A DNA stretch of 64,000 nucleotides, taken from UBA695 sp042691655 (GTDB lineage: Bacteria; Verrucomicrobiota; Verrucomicrobiia; Chthoniobacterales; Chthoniobacteraceae). The notes under the pieces are model-generated. The model ran no database searches, was not told where the DNA came from, and saw nothing but the letters and a program-made list of their open reading frames with translations. Below, in pieces: positions 8,423-17,540 of the stretch (positions are counted from its first letter, which is position 1; every line of letters starts with the position of its first letter). Location of the stretch: contig CP170506.1 of assembly GCA_042691655.1 (NCBI GenBank), positions 2,976,001 through 3,040,000 on the forward strand. The letters are read 5' to 3'. The position numbers and the translations under genes were made by a program.

Positions 8423-9655
8423 ATGTTCCGCATTCAATCGAAATTCCGTCCGTTTTTCCCCGTTTTGCTGGCCGTCTTCTGTTGCGGCCTGCTCGCCACG
8501 GGGAGCCGGGCCCAGGCCGAGCGGGTTGAGCTCGGCATCGATGTCCTCAAGCAGCACGATTTTTCCATCCTCCAAGGGAAACGCGTGGGGCTGGTGACCA
8601 ACCACACGGGAATCGACTCCAACGGGGCAAAAACGCGGGTCGTTCTTTCGCGGGCCCCGGGGGTAAAGCTCGTGGCACTCTACGCCCCGGAGCACGGGCT
8701 CGATGGCGTGGTCGGCGCGGGCAAATACGTAGCGGCCCAGAAGGACCGCCTCACGGGGCTCCCCTGCTATTCGCTCTATGGCCCGACGCGCAAGCCCTCC
8801 CCCGCGATGCTCAAGGGGATCGACGTCCTGGTCTATGACATGCAGGACATCGGGAGCCGCTCCTACACGTACATTTCCACCATGGCGAAGTGCATGGAGG
8901 CGGCGGCGGACGCCGGGATTCCCTTCGTCGTGCTCGACCGCCCGAATCCGCTCGGAGGGCTGCGCGTGGAGGGGCCACCCATGGAGGAGCGCTGGATTTC
9001 TTTCGTCGGCCAGCTCCCGGTGCCGTACATCCACGGCATGACCACGGGCGAACTGGCCCAGATGGCCAACGGCAAGGGCTGGGTGCAGCCCAAGTGCAAC
9101 CTGACCGTCATTAAAATGCACAACTGGCAGCGCGCCATGACCTGGGGCGACACCGGGCTGCGCTGGATCGCCACTTCGCCGAACATCCCCTACGCCAGCT
9201 CCCCCTTCTACTACGCGGCGACAGGGCTCGCGGGGGAAATCCAGGGCATCGAGACGGGCTGCGGCGGGCCGGAGCCCTTCCAGGTGGCGGCCTGCAAGTG
9301 GACCAGCGCGGGGCAGTTCACCTCTTACATGAATTCCTTTAATCTCCAGGGGGTGCGCTTCACCGAGTACGCCAAGGGCGGTTTCCAGGGCTCCAAGCTC
9401 TCGATCGACCCGAAGGCGGAGGCAGATATCTGCTCCATCGGCGTCTACATCCTGGCGGCGGCGCAGAAATCGACCAGCCGGAGCATTTTCACGGGGCCGG
9501 ATTCGCACTACGACCTTTTCTACAAATGCTACGGGAGCAATTCCATCCGCTCGCAAATAGAGCGCGGCGTGCCCCCTACGCGGATCGTCGCCAGCTGGGC
9601 CCCTTACAACCAGCGTTTTATTTCCGAGCGGCGGCCGTATCTGATTTATCCCTAG
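8423..9655 (+). CDS. namZ: DUF1343 protein, exo-beta-N-acetylmuramidase (NamZ type)
   Basis: A 410-residue secreted protein with an N-terminal signal peptide (hydrophobic PVLLAVFCCGLLATG, cleavage near SRAQA). The DUF1343 blocks are clear: GKRVGLVTNHTG, LYAPEHGLDG, YSLYGPTRKP, VYDMQDIGSRSYTYISTM, VVLDRPNPLGG and IATSPNIPY. Members characterised as NamZ release terminal MurNAc from peptidoglycan pieces, complementing NagZ, which removes GlcNAc. Pairing with the divergent nagZ supports a wall-turnover role in the periplasm. The function is transferred from the family, not proved here. Confidence 0.9.
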   Translation: MFRIQSKFRPFFPVLLAVFCCGLLATGSRAQAERVELGIDVLKQHDFSILQGKRVGLVTNHTGIDSNGAKTRVVLSRAPGVKLVALYAPEHGLDGVVGAGKYVAAQKDRLTGLPCYSLYGPTRKPSPAMLKGIDVLVYDMQDIGSRSYTYISTMAKCMEAAADAGIPFVVLDRPNPLGGLRVEGPPMEERWISFVGQLPVPYIHGMTTGELAQMANGKGWVQPKCNLTVIKMHNWQRAMTWGDTGLRWIATSPNIPYASSPFYYAATGLAGEIQGIETGCGGPEPFQVAACKWTSAGQFTSYMNSFNLQGVRFTEYAKGGFQGSKLSIDPKAEADICSIGVYILAAAQKSTSRSIFTGPDSHYDLFYKCYGSNSIRSQIERGVPPTRIVASWAPYNQRFISERRPYLIYP

Positions 9656-9675
9656 GGAATTTCCGAACTGGCGCG

Positions 9676-9706
9676 ACGGGCCGCAATGGCGTACATTGCG
9701 GCCCGT
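9676..9706 (+). terminator. Perfect 13-bp hairpin between namZ and nadD
   Basis: acgggccgcaatg and cattgcggcccgt pair perfectly around a 5-nt loop and are followed by aacgtttt. It resembles an intrinsic terminator for namZ with a short T tail. It ends only 8 bp before the nadD start codon, so it may also affect nadD translation; no Shine-Dalgarno sequence is visible there. Confidence 0.7.
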
Positions 9707-9714
9707 AACGTTTT

Positions 9715-10272
9715 ATGAAGCTAGGTTTTTACGGAGGCACCTTCGACCCGATTCACCACGGCCATCTCATCATGGCCCGCGAGGCTGTTGAAAAGCTGGG
9801 CCTGGACCGGCTTTTCTTCATCCCCAACGCCGTGTCGCCCCATAAAGCCCAGACCCTCCCGGCCCCGGACTCGCTGCGAGCGGATATGGTTCGCGCGGCC
9901 ATCGAAAACGAGCCCCGCTTCGACCTTGAGGAAATGGAGCTCAACCGCGAAGGGGTCTCCTACACGATCGACACGGTGGTCGAGCTTCGGGAGCGTTACG
10001 GCGCGAAGGCGAAGTTTTTTTACATGGTGGGCGAGGACAACCTGCCCGCCCTTTCCACCTGGCGGCGCTTTGATGAACTCAAGCAGATGGTGACCTTCGT
10101 GGTGCTCTGCCGCAGCGAGAGCGTCACCTCCTACCCGTACCAGACGCTCCACCGCCGGATCGATATTTCGTCGACTGAAATACGCAAGCGGATTGCCAAC
10201 GGGCAATCGATCCGCTATTTGGTGCCAGACAAAGTCCACGATTTGATTATAAGTAACGACCTTTACCGATGA
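9715..10272 (+). CDS. nadD: Nicotinate-nucleotide adenylyltransferase
   Basis: Makes deamido-NAD from nicotinate mononucleotide and ATP. The nucleotidyltransferase signature GGTFDPIHHGHL is at residues 6-17 and the second ATP-binding motif IDISSTEIRKRI is near the C-terminus. The length of 185 residues is typical. It starts 8 bp after a strong hairpin and overlaps the next gene, rsfS, by 4 bp (ATGA), the usual nadD-rsfS arrangement in bacteria. Confidence 0.96.
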   Translation: MKLGFYGGTFDPIHHGHLIMAREAVEKLGLDRLFFIPNAVSPHKAQTLPAPDSLRADMVRAAIENEPRFDLEEMELNREGVSYTIDTVVELRERYGAKAKFFYMVGEDNLPALSTWRRFDELKQMVTFVVLCRSESVTSYPYQTLHRRIDISSTEIRKRIANGQSIRYLVPDKVHDLIISNDLYR

Positions 10273-10619
10273 CCTCTGAAGAACTCGCCCAAGCCTGCGC
10301 CAAATACGCCTCCGACAAACAAGCCACCAACATCGTCGCCCTCGATCTGCGCGGCATCTCCACCTTTACGGACTTTTTCGTGATTTGCTCGGGCAATTCG
10401 GAGCCGCAGTTGAAAGCCATCGCGGGCGGAATCACCGAGGGGCTCCGGACGGAGCACGGGGAAAAGCCGAATGCCCAGGACGGCTTCCCGCTGAGCCAGT
10501 GGGTGGTGATCGATTACGGCGACGTGGTGGTCCATATTTTCCACGAATCCAAGCGCGACGTCTACAGTCTGGAAGACCTCTGGAACGACGCGCCCCGCCT
10601 GGAAGTGGCGGTGTCGTAA
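10269..10619 (+). CDS. rsfS: Ribosome silencing factor RsfS (Iojap/YbeB family)
   Basis: Binds ribosomal protein uL14 and blocks joining of the subunits during starvation. The 116-residue sequence has the family blocks ALDLRGISTFTDFFVICSGN, WVVIDYGDVVVHIFHE and YSLEDLWNDAP. It is translationally coupled to nadD by a 4-bp overlap and is followed after 9 bp by a small membrane-protein frame. Confidence 0.95.
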   Translation: MTSEELAQACAKYASDKQATNIVALDLRGISTFTDFFVICSGNSEPQLKAIAGGITEGLRTEHGEKPNAQDGFPLSQWVVIDYGDVVVHIFHESKRDVYSLEDLWNDAPRLEVAVS

Positions 10620-10628
10620 TCCCCCTCC

Positions 10629-10775
10629 ATGGAAATCACAACTGGAATCCTCGGGCTGTTTCTGTTGGCGTGCGCCTACTGCGCCCAGTATTGGGCAAAA
10701 AAGTGCTTTGATGAACTCAAGGCCATCCGCGAGGAGATCAAGGAACTAAAAGCCAACCAAAAGGCAGGTTCTTAA
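10629..10775 (+). CDS. Small predicted membrane protein, 48 residues
   Basis: A short frame 9 bp after rsfS in the same direction. The predicted product begins MEITTGILGLFLLACAYCAQ, one hydrophobic segment, followed by a charged amphipathic tail (KKCFDELKAIREEIKELKAN) that could form a coiled coil. The organisation of a single span plus a charged helix is common in genuine small membrane proteins, and the tight spacing supports co-transcription with nadD-rsfS. No family is recognised. Its stop overlaps the stop of the convergent hydrolase gene by a few bases. Confidence 0.55.
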   Translation: MEITTGILGLFLLACAYCAQYWAKKCFDELKAIREEIKELKANQKAGS

Positions 10776-11764
10776 ACCACCCGCAAGGTCGGGTCGAGCT
10801 GTTCGTTGAGCGCCGCGACCACGGCGGCCGGATCCTCCAGCGCGGCGAAGGCGCCGACGCGCGGAATGACGGCCAGATTGCCGTGCGGCAACAGCTTTTG
10901 GAGCTTTTCGCCCGCTTCCAGGGACGGCATCCCCGGTTCACTGCCCCAGAGGAGCGTAACGGGGGCTTTGAGCTGCCGGATGCGCGGTTCCAGGTCGAAA
11001 TTGAGCCGCCCGGCGTGCAGACTGCCGATGGCGTATTCCGCACCGCTCTGCTGGGCGCAGGTGGTGAAGACTTCGACGGTTTCATCGGAAAGCTTGCCCG
11101 CGTCGGCGAACCCGGTGGCGAGCCAGTTGCGCACAGCGTCGCGGGTGGACTGGTAGTTGCGGTAGAGGAAGCGGTGGAGGGAGTCGAACCGCGCGGCCCA
11201 GCGGGTACTGCGGCGCAGGCGGCCGAAGCCGAATTCCCGGGTGCCGGTGGGCATGTAAAGGATGAGACGCGAGACGAGGTCGGGGTGCTGGCTGGCCAGG
11301 AAGACGCAGAAGCCCGCGCCGAGCCCGCTACCGATAACGATCGGCTTGGCATCATCGCAGGTGGACTGGATGAAATCGGCCAGCATCCGGGCGTAATCTG
11401 CCGCGCTAAAGCGGGCCGCGGGGCGCTGGGATTCGCCAAAACCAATCAGGTCCGGGGCCAGGACGCGGAAACGGCCCGCGAACTCCGGGTAAACCTTGGA
11501 CCACTCGAAGGAGGAGCCCCCCAGCGAGACGCTATGCACGAAAAGCAGCGGCTGGCCAGTGCCAGACTCGTGGTAAATGACGTGCCCCAGCGAGGTGTGC
11601 ATCACCTTGGTGGAGAAAATGGCGGGCGAGATAGTCTCCGGCAGAAGCGCCTTGCGCATGGGCCGGAAGGCGTACTTCAGCGCAAAAACGAGGGCTCCGG
11701 CGAGACCCGCCCCCAGGCCGACTCCTACCAGCTTTTGTTTTTCGTTGCGCAAGACGTTTCTCAT
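10772..11764 (-). CDS. Alpha/beta hydrolase, membrane-anchored
   Basis: A 330-residue protein with an N-terminal hydrophobic segment (about residues 10-30, VGVGLGAGLAGALVFALKYA) and an alpha/beta-hydrolase fold. LLFVHSVSLGGSSFEW is the oxyanion region, with Ser in place of the usual Gly after His. APDLIGFGES follows, and VIGSGLGAGF gives the nucleophile elbow G-S-G-L-G. A late Asp/His pair is not obvious: the C-terminal region lacks the usual His, so activity needs checking. The substrate is unknown. It may be a divergent esterase or a non-catalytic relative. Confidence 0.82.
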   Translation of the reverse strand: MRNVLRNEKQKLVGVGLGAGLAGALVFALKYAFRPMRKALLPETISPAIFSTKVMHTSLGHVIYHESGTGQPLLFVHSVSLGGSSFEWSKVYPEFAGRFRVLAPDLIGFGESQRPAARFSAADYARMLADFIQSTCDDAKPIVIGSGLGAGFCVFLASQHPDLVSRLILYMPTGTREFGFGRLRRSTRWAARFDSLHRFLYRNYQSTRDAVRNWLATGFADAGKLSDETVEVFTTCAQQSGAEYAIGSLHAGRLNFDLEPRIRQLKAPVTLLWGSEPGMPSLEAGEKLQKLLPHGNLAVIPRVGAFAALEDPAAVVAALNEQLDPTLRVV

Positions 11765-11808
11765 CCTCGGTCCCCATTAGATCACCGCGGGGAACGGATT
11801 TCCAGCGA

Positions 11809-14800
11809 TCATTCCATGCCGTGGATAAAGACGCTTCCCCGGCGAATGGCGGCCTCGAACGCGCCCAGCTGGACGGGCTTGCTGATGTAGTCATCCATAC
11901 CCGCCTCGGAACATTGCCGGATGGCCCCGTCGGTAGCGTGGGCGGTCAGCGCGATGATGTAGGGCTGCACGAACGGCGGCTCCATGGTCCGGATGCGGCG
12001 CGTGGTCTCGTAGCCGTCGAGCTCGGGCATCTGGCAATCCATGAGAACGATGTCGTAGAGCGTGGTTGCGAGCATTTCGAGGACTTCGTTGCCGGTTCCG
12101 GCGACCTCGGCATGGTAGCCCAGTTTTTTCAGCTGCCCCAGGGCGACCATCTGGTTAACGAGGTTATCCTCGGCCAGAAGGATGCGCACCGGGGCGGACG
12201 GCGTGGGGATTTCCGGGACGCCTTTGGGCTTCGTTTTTGCGACGGGGGCCGGAGCGGGCGTGCCGTTGGCTCCGCGGGCCTTGGCGATCACCTGGGCAAT
12301 GCAGTCGTGCAAGCGGGCTTGCTTGACCGGCTTGACCAGGCAGGCCTGGACATCGGCAAGGCCCGGTTCGCTGGCGGAAAACTGCCCCATGGAGGTCAGC
12401 AAGACGATGGGGAGCGAAGCAGTCGTGGGGGTCGTGCGAATGGACCGGGACAACATGAGGCCGTCCATTTCCGGCATCTGCATGTCGAGAATGGCCAGCC
12501 CAAAGGGTTCGCTACAGGCCAGCATGGAAAGCGCGTCGGCCCCGCCCGAGACGCAGACGGGCTCCATTTTCCAGGCCGAAAGGTAATGCGCCAGGATTTG
12601 GCGGTTGGTGGTATTGTCGTCGACGACGAGCACGCGGAGCCCGGCCAGGTCGGCGTAGATTTCAGTCGGGTCGGGGCGGGTATGCGCTTTGCCGAGGCGC
12701 ACGGTAAACCAGAAGGTAGAACCGGCGTCCGCCTTGCTCCTGACGCCGATTTCGCCCTCCATGAGGGAGACGAGCTGGCGGGAAATGGCGAGGCCCAGGC
12801 CGGTGCCGCCGTATTTGCGGGTGGTGGAGCCGTCGGCCTGGCTGAAGGCCTTGAAGAGGCGCTTTTGCTGTTCGTCGGTGATGCCGATGCCGGTGTCGCG
12901 AACTTCGAAGCGGAGGGTCTCTTTCTCCGGATCGTCGCCAGCCATGGAATCGCGCGAGACCCGGACGAAGACTTCGCCTTCTTCGGTGAATTTGACGGCG
13001 TTGCTGATCAGGTTGGAGAGGACTTGCCAGAGGCGACCCGAATCGCCGTAAAGGTAGCGCGAGACTTCCGGCTCGATGAAGCTGGCCAGTTCGACCCCCT
13101 TGGTGTGGGCGGCCTTGGCCCCGATCTCGATCGCGTCCTCGACGGTTTTGCGCAGGTCAAAGTCAGTGGGGTCCAGCGTGAGCTTGCGGGCTTCGATTTT
13201 AGAGAAGTCGAGGATGTCGTTGATGATCGTTAGGAGGGCCTCGGCGCTGGAGGAAATGGTGGTGGCGTATTCGCGCTGGAGCTGGGTCAGCCCGGTATCG
13301 AGCAGCAGGCCGGTGAGGCCGATGACGCCGTTCATCGGGGTGCGGATCTCGTGGCTGACGTTGGCCAGGAATTCGCTTTTGGCGCGGTTGGCGGATTCGG
13401 CGGCGGCCTTGGCGGCGTAGAGTTCGTTTTCGATCTGCTTGCGCTCGGTGATGTCCTGCATGGTTCCGGCCATGCGGAAGGGCGCGCCGCCGTCGGGGTT
13501 CTCCACTGGTTCGCCCTGGAAGAAGATGATCCGCTCAACGCCATCGGGCAGGACGGCGCGGAATTCGCCCCGGCACGGCTTGAGTGCGTCGAGGGCTTGG
13601 CGAAGGAGCTCACAGACCAACCCATGGTCCTCGGGATCGACGCGCTCCAGGAGGAGCTTTTGGGTCGGCTTGACGCCCCGCTCGGGCCAGCCAAGCATCC
13701 GGAAGGTTTCCTCGGACCAGATGAGCTGGCGCAGGCGCTGATCCCAGTCCCAGTTCCCCAGGTGGGCAATCCGCTGCGCCTCGGCCATGCGGCGCTCGCT
13801 AAAGGCGATGCCGAGCGAGGATTGCAGGATGCGCTGCCTTACGACCATGAAGAAGATGACCAGAATGGCTGTAAAAAGGGTGGCCAGAATGACGGTACCG
13901 CGCTGAGCGGCCACGCCGCGCTCCAGGACAACCGGCTCCATGTCGAGGCTCATGACGGCGACGACCCGGTCGGTCTTGGGGTTCACAATGGGGGCGTAGC
14001 CGGTAACGTAGCGGCCCCAGTCATTCACGCCGGGGCCGACGGTAGTGGCGCGCCCGGTCGAGAAGACGGACTCGAGTTCGGCTGGCGGATGCTGGACCGT
14101 GACGCCCAGGGCGGTGTGGGTGGGGTCGTTAACGGGGACGGAATCAGCAAGGTAGACGTAGCGGTCGTCCTTGGGGACAATGATGTGGATGCCCCGGTAG
14201 ATGGTGGCGGAGGCCTGCATCGCGCGCAGACGGCTGCAGAGCCCCTGGTAATCCGGGTTATTCAGGTCCTCGGGAGTATAGCTGAGTTTGCCGAGGTACT
14301 CGGGCCCGATGGCGGCCGCACAAAGCTCCACTTTATCGAGCAGCGCCTGGCGGTAGCCAGCTTCGGTGTCATTGCCAACATGCTCGACGGCGAACCATCC
14401 GACGGTGAGGATGCCGATCAAGATGGCGGTGAGGCCCACGCCATAGCCCCGCTCCTGCCCGCGCCCCAGGATGATCTCGGCCTCGCGGCGGCTCCGGCGG
14501 TAATACCCCCAGATGGCAATGGCGGTCGCGATGGGCAGCACGGCCCGGAAAACCTCGATGGGAATGCCGGTCCAGCGTTGGAAGTTGACCTGGTTAATGA
14601 CGTTGGCCGGGAAAAAAGGCGACGGCAGGACGAACAGGCCTGCGGCGATGGCGTAGACGGCCATGGCGGCGGCCATGATCCGCAGGAAAACGGAGTTCGG
14701 CGACTTGATCTTGTCGGCGGCTTCAGAGAGGACCCGCGCCGTCCAGAGCCCGCCGACCAGACCCAGCGCATAGCGGCTGCAGGCCAGCATTCCCGCAATG

Positions 14801-15162
14801 CCGCCGAAGATCCCGCCGCAGGCCACGAAGGTCAGCAGCGGAAAGTAGATCCAGCGGCCAAGCCCCCTCCCCTTGAGTTCCAGCCAACCGGCGCGAGCGA
14901 ACTCCACCAGGAAGAGAAAGGAGAGCGCCATGACGGCTCCCCGGAAAATGGCGAAGGGCTTCGGGTCGCCAAAACAAAACACGGCGACCTCCATCCATTC
15001 GTGGAGCCCGTGGATCAGCCCGAAAAGCCCGAACCAAATCCACGGCAGCCGGAAGGTGTTCCGCTGCTGGAGCATGGCGCACACCGCCGCCAGGACGATG
15101 AAGGCAAATCCGTAGACAAAGAACACGTAGTCCATTTGTCGGAGGAAGAGGGCGGTGTGCAT
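11809..15162 (-). CDS. Hybrid sensor histidine kinase with two receiver domains
   Basis: A 1117-residue membrane kinase. In order: about seven hydrophobic segments (roughly residues 10-260), an extracytoplasmic CHASE-like sensor region (about 260-415), another membrane span (about 422-443), a PAS domain (about 465-575), HisKA with the phospho-acceptor in NVSHEIRTPMNG (His604), HATPase (N, G1 and G2 boxes, GTGLGLAISRQLV), then two receiver domains (VLVVDDNTTNR... DMQMPEMDG and ILLAEDNLVNQ... DCQMPELDG). This is a phosphorelay kinase without an HPt domain. An alternative start is the ATG at 15135 (MDYVFFVYGF). No cognate regulator is adjacent; the signal is unknown. Confidence 0.93.
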   Translation of the reverse strand: MHTALFLRQMDYVFFVYGFAFIVLAAVCAMLQQRNTFRLPWIWFGLFGLIHGLHEWMEVAVFCFGDPKPFAIFRGAVMALSFLFLVEFARAGWLELKGRGLGRWIYFPLLTFVACGGIFGGIAGMLACSRYALGLVGGLWTARVLSEAADKIKSPNSVFLRIMAAAMAVYAIAAGLFVLPSPFFPANVINQVNFQRWTGIPIEVFRAVLPIATAIAIWGYYRRSRREAEIILGRGQERGYGVGLTAILIGILTVGWFAVEHVGNDTEAGYRQALLDKVELCAAAIGPEYLGKLSYTPEDLNNPDYQGLCSRLRAMQASATIYRGIHIIVPKDDRYVYLADSVPVNDPTHTALGVTVQHPPAELESVFSTGRATTVGPGVNDWGRYVTGYAPIVNPKTDRVVAVMSLDMEPVVLERGVAAQRGTVILATLFTAILVIFFMVVRQRILQSSLGIAFSERRMAEAQRIAHLGNWDWDQRLRQLIWSEETFRMLGWPERGVKPTQKLLLERVDPEDHGLVCELLRQALDALKPCRGEFRAVLPDGVERIIFFQGEPVENPDGGAPFRMAGTMQDITERKQIENELYAAKAAAESANRAKSEFLANVSHEIRTPMNGVIGLTGLLLDTGLTQLQREYATTISSSAEALLTIINDILDFSKIEARKLTLDPTDFDLRKTVEDAIEIGAKAAHTKGVELASFIEPEVSRYLYGDSGRLWQVLSNLISNAVKFTEEGEVFVRVSRDSMAGDDPEKETLRFEVRDTGIGITDEQQKRLFKAFSQADGSTTRKYGGTGLGLAISRQLVSLMEGEIGVRSKADAGSTFWFTVRLGKAHTRPDPTEIYADLAGLRVLVVDDNTTNRQILAHYLSAWKMEPVCVSGGADALSMLACSEPFGLAILDMQMPEMDGLMLSRSIRTTPTTASLPIVLLTSMGQFSASEPGLADVQACLVKPVKQARLHDCIAQVIAKARGANGTPAPAPVAKTKPKGVPEIPTPSAPVRILLAEDNLVNQMVALGQLKKLGYHAEVAGTGNEVLEMLATTLYDIVLMDCQMPELDGYETTRRIRTMEPPFVQPYIIALTAHATDGAIRQCSEAGMDDYISKPVQLGAFEAAIRRGSVFIHGME

Positions 15163-15334
15163 GGGTGGGGGCTTTCAGGGAATCGCGTGGGGGCCGCTTT
15201 CGGCGCGTCAGAAAAGTGAGTGCGTCACACTGAAATGCCGTCGTTAACAGCCCGCCAATACGTCAAATGTAGTATCCCCTGAGACACGAAGTCCATTAGT
15301 TTTATTAGCCCCTACTTTCGCTGCGTATTTCTAC

Positions 15335-16591
15335 CTACCCACGCACCTGACCCGTGCCCCGGATCTGGTATTTGTAGGTGGTCAGCTCCTCAAGGGCCAT
15401 GGGGCCTCGGGCGTGGAGTTTGTCGGTGCTGATGCCGATTTCCGCGCCGAACCCGAATTCGCCGCCATCAGTGAAGCGCGTGCTGGCGTTCCAGTAAACG
15501 GTGGCGGAATCGACCCGGTTAAGGAAGGCCTCGGCGGCCTCTGTGTCGGCGGTGACAATGGCGTCGCTATGGTGCGAGCCGTGCGTTTCGATGTGCTCGA
15601 CGGCTTCATCGAGGGAATCGACGACCTTGGCCGCGATGATGAGGTCGAGGAATTCGGTGTTCCAGTCCTCCTCCGTAGCGGGGATGGCGGCGGCAACCAG
15701 CTCGCGCACGCAAGCATCGCCCCGGATTTGCACGCCCTTTTCCAGAAGGGCCGCGCCGGTGTCCTTAAAGAAGGCCCCGGCCACGTCGCGGTGAACGAGG
15801 ACGGTCTCGATGGCGTTGCAGACGCCGGGACGCTGGGTCTTGGCGTTGATCACGATGTTGCGCGCCATGGCGAGATCGGCGGCTTTATCAACGTAGACGG
15901 CGCAAATGCCGTTGTAGTGCTTGATGACGGGCATCCGGGCGGCGGAGACGACGGCCTCGATGAGGGCCCGACCGCCCCGGGGGATGATGACGTCGATAAA
16001 TTGATCCATCCCGGCCAGGAGCTTGACGGCTTCGCGGTCGGTGGTGGGGACGAGCTGGATGGCGTCGGCGGGGAGCCCCGCGCGGGCCGCGCCTTTGGCC
16101 AGGGCCGCGGCGATGGCCAGGTTGGAGTGAATGGCCTCGCTGCCGCCGCGCAGGATGACGGCGTTGCCGGTCTTGGTACAGAGGACGGCGGCGTCGCTGG
16201 TGACGTTGGGGCGGGACTCAAAAATGATGCCGATGACGCCGATGGGGACGCGGACTTTGGAAATCTCGATCCCGTTGGGCCGGGTCCACTGGGTGATATT
16301 GGCCCCAACGGGATCGGGCAACGTGGCGACCTGCCGGATGCCCTCGGCCATGGAGGCGACGCGGGCGGGGGTCAGGGTGAGCCGGTCGATCATGGCTTTG
16401 GAAAGGCCACTGGCGCGGGCGGCTTCAACGTCCCGGGCGTTTTCGGCAAGGAGGGTCGGTTCGGCGGAAACGAGCTCGTCGGCCATGGCCAGGAGGCCGG
16501 CGTTCTTCTGCGCGGTGGTCAGCCGGGCGAGTTCTTTGGAAGCGGCGCGGGCCCGCTTGCCCATTTCGAGGATCGTTTCGTGGAGACTCAT
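15335..16591 (-). CDS. proA: Gamma-glutamyl phosphate reductase
   Basis: Second step of proline synthesis, reducing glutamyl-5-phosphate with NADPH. The catalytic Cys lies in the block QRPGVCNAIETVLVH; GVIGIIFESRPNV, ILRGGSEA and the C-terminal TTYKYQIRGTGQVR are ProA hallmarks. I use the ATG at 16591 (MSLHETILEMGKRARAAS) because the family begins here; the 18-residue upstream extension is unrelated. At 418 residues it is the usual length. It is immediately downstream of proB (62-bp gap) in the same direction, so the two form a proBA operon. Confidence 0.96.
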   Translation of the reverse strand: MSLHETILEMGKRARAASKELARLTTAQKNAGLLAMADELVSAEPTLLAENARDVEAARASGLSKAMIDRLTLTPARVASMAEGIRQVATLPDPVGANITQWTRPNGIEISKVRVPIGVIGIIFESRPNVTSDAAVLCTKTGNAVILRGGSEAIHSNLAIAAALAKGAARAGLPADAIQLVPTTDREAVKLLAGMDQFIDVIIPRGGRALIEAVVSAARMPVIKHYNGICAVYVDKAADLAMARNIVINAKTQRPGVCNAIETVLVHRDVAGAFFKDTGAALLEKGVQIRGDACVRELVAAAIPATEEDWNTEFLDLIIAAKVVDSLDEAVEHIETHGSHHSDAIVTADTEAAEAFLNRVDSATVYWNASTRFTDGGEFGFGAEIGISTDKLHARGPMALEELTTYKYQIRGTGQVRG

Positions 16592-16653
16592 GATGGTTTT
16601 ATCTGCGAAAGGCCCAGAATAACGTAATTTGCCCCCCGTGTCCAAACGGGAGT

Positions 16654-17421
16654 TTACGCTTCTTTAACATGGAAGCGGGTGCCGACGGCTTCCCCCTTCA
16701 AGATGGAGGTGATGACGTGCGGGGCCCGGCCACTGGCGATGACGGTGGGAATCCCGGCCAGGACGGCTTTTTTGACGGCGAGCAGTTTGCTACCCATGCC
16801 GCCGACGCTCAGTTTGCCCTTGGTCGGCTTGGCGTACTGCATGACGGAGTCGATGTCGGTGACTTCCCGGACCAGTTCGCCATTATTAAGAAGCCCCTCG
16901 GCGCTGGTGAGGAGAATCAAGAGGTCGGCCTTGGCCAACATGGCGACTTCGGCGGAAAGCCGGTCGTTGTCGCCGAAGCGGAGTTCCTCGACGGCCACGG
17001 AGTCGTTTTCGTTGATGATCGGGACGACTTTTTCTTCGGCCAGGAGGCGGTTAAGGGTGTTGCCCGCGTTGGCGTAGCTCTTGCGGCTGTCGAGGTCGCG
17101 GTAGGTCAGGAGCAGCTGGGCGACCAGCAGGCCGTGGGAGGCGAAAGCCGTTTCGTAAAGGTTCATGAGCCGGGACTGCCCGACGGCGGCGCACGCCTGG
17201 ATACCCGCCAGATCCTTCGGCCGTTCCCCGTACCCGAGCGCCATCAGGCCCGCGCCAACAGCGCCACTGGAGACGAGCAGGCACTCGTAGCCGCCGCAGA
17301 CAGCCGCGGCGACCTCGGAGGAAAGGCGGTCAATCTGGCCACGGTCGAGCGTGCTGGCCTCCGGGGTGGTCAGGATTCCGGTGCCGAATTTGAGGACGAT
17401 GCGCTTAACGGGACGAGCCAT
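16654..17421 (-). CDS. proB: Glutamate 5-kinase, short form
   Basis: First step of proline synthesis. The amino-acid kinase fold is evident: RIVLKFGTGIL at the N-terminus, VSSGAVGAGL, AAVGQSRLM, PIINENDSVAVEELRFGDND and GGMGSKLLAVKKAVLAG. At 255 residues it ends after the kinase domain and lacks the C-terminal PUA domain of the E. coli enzyme; both forms occur in bacteria. The ATG at 17421 (MARPVKR) is preferred over an earlier in-frame start. It is the first gene of proBA. Confidence 0.95.
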   Translation of the reverse strand: MARPVKRIVLKFGTGILTTPEASTLDRGQIDRLSSEVAAAVCGGYECLLVSSGAVGAGLMALGYGERPKDLAGIQACAAVGQSRLMNLYETAFASHGLLVAQLLLTYRDLDSRKSYANAGNTLNRLLAEEKVVPIINENDSVAVEELRFGDNDRLSAEVAMLAKADLLILLTSAEGLLNNGELVREVTDIDSVMQYAKPTKGKLSVGGMGSKLLAVKKAVLAGIPTVIASGRAPHVITSILKGEAVGTRFHVKEA

Positions 17422-17540
17422 GGGTAAAAGTAGGGAAAAGGGGTAAACCCTTATCGCTTTCATTTTGGCATTTCAAGGAGTTTAGCCATGAGAACAACCG
17501 AGCCTTTCTTTTTTTACTGCCGGGAGCGGCGGCTTTGGGC

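Noticed and set aside
11821..13233. A 470-codon open frame on the plus strand inside the hybrid kinase
   Set aside because: It is antisense to a fully recognisable kinase gene and its translation is the low-complexity Gly/Ala/Asp-rich type produced by GC-rich DNA.
13351..15219. A 622-codon plus-strand frame
   Set aside because: Same situation: shadow of the kinase gene, with no protein-family features.
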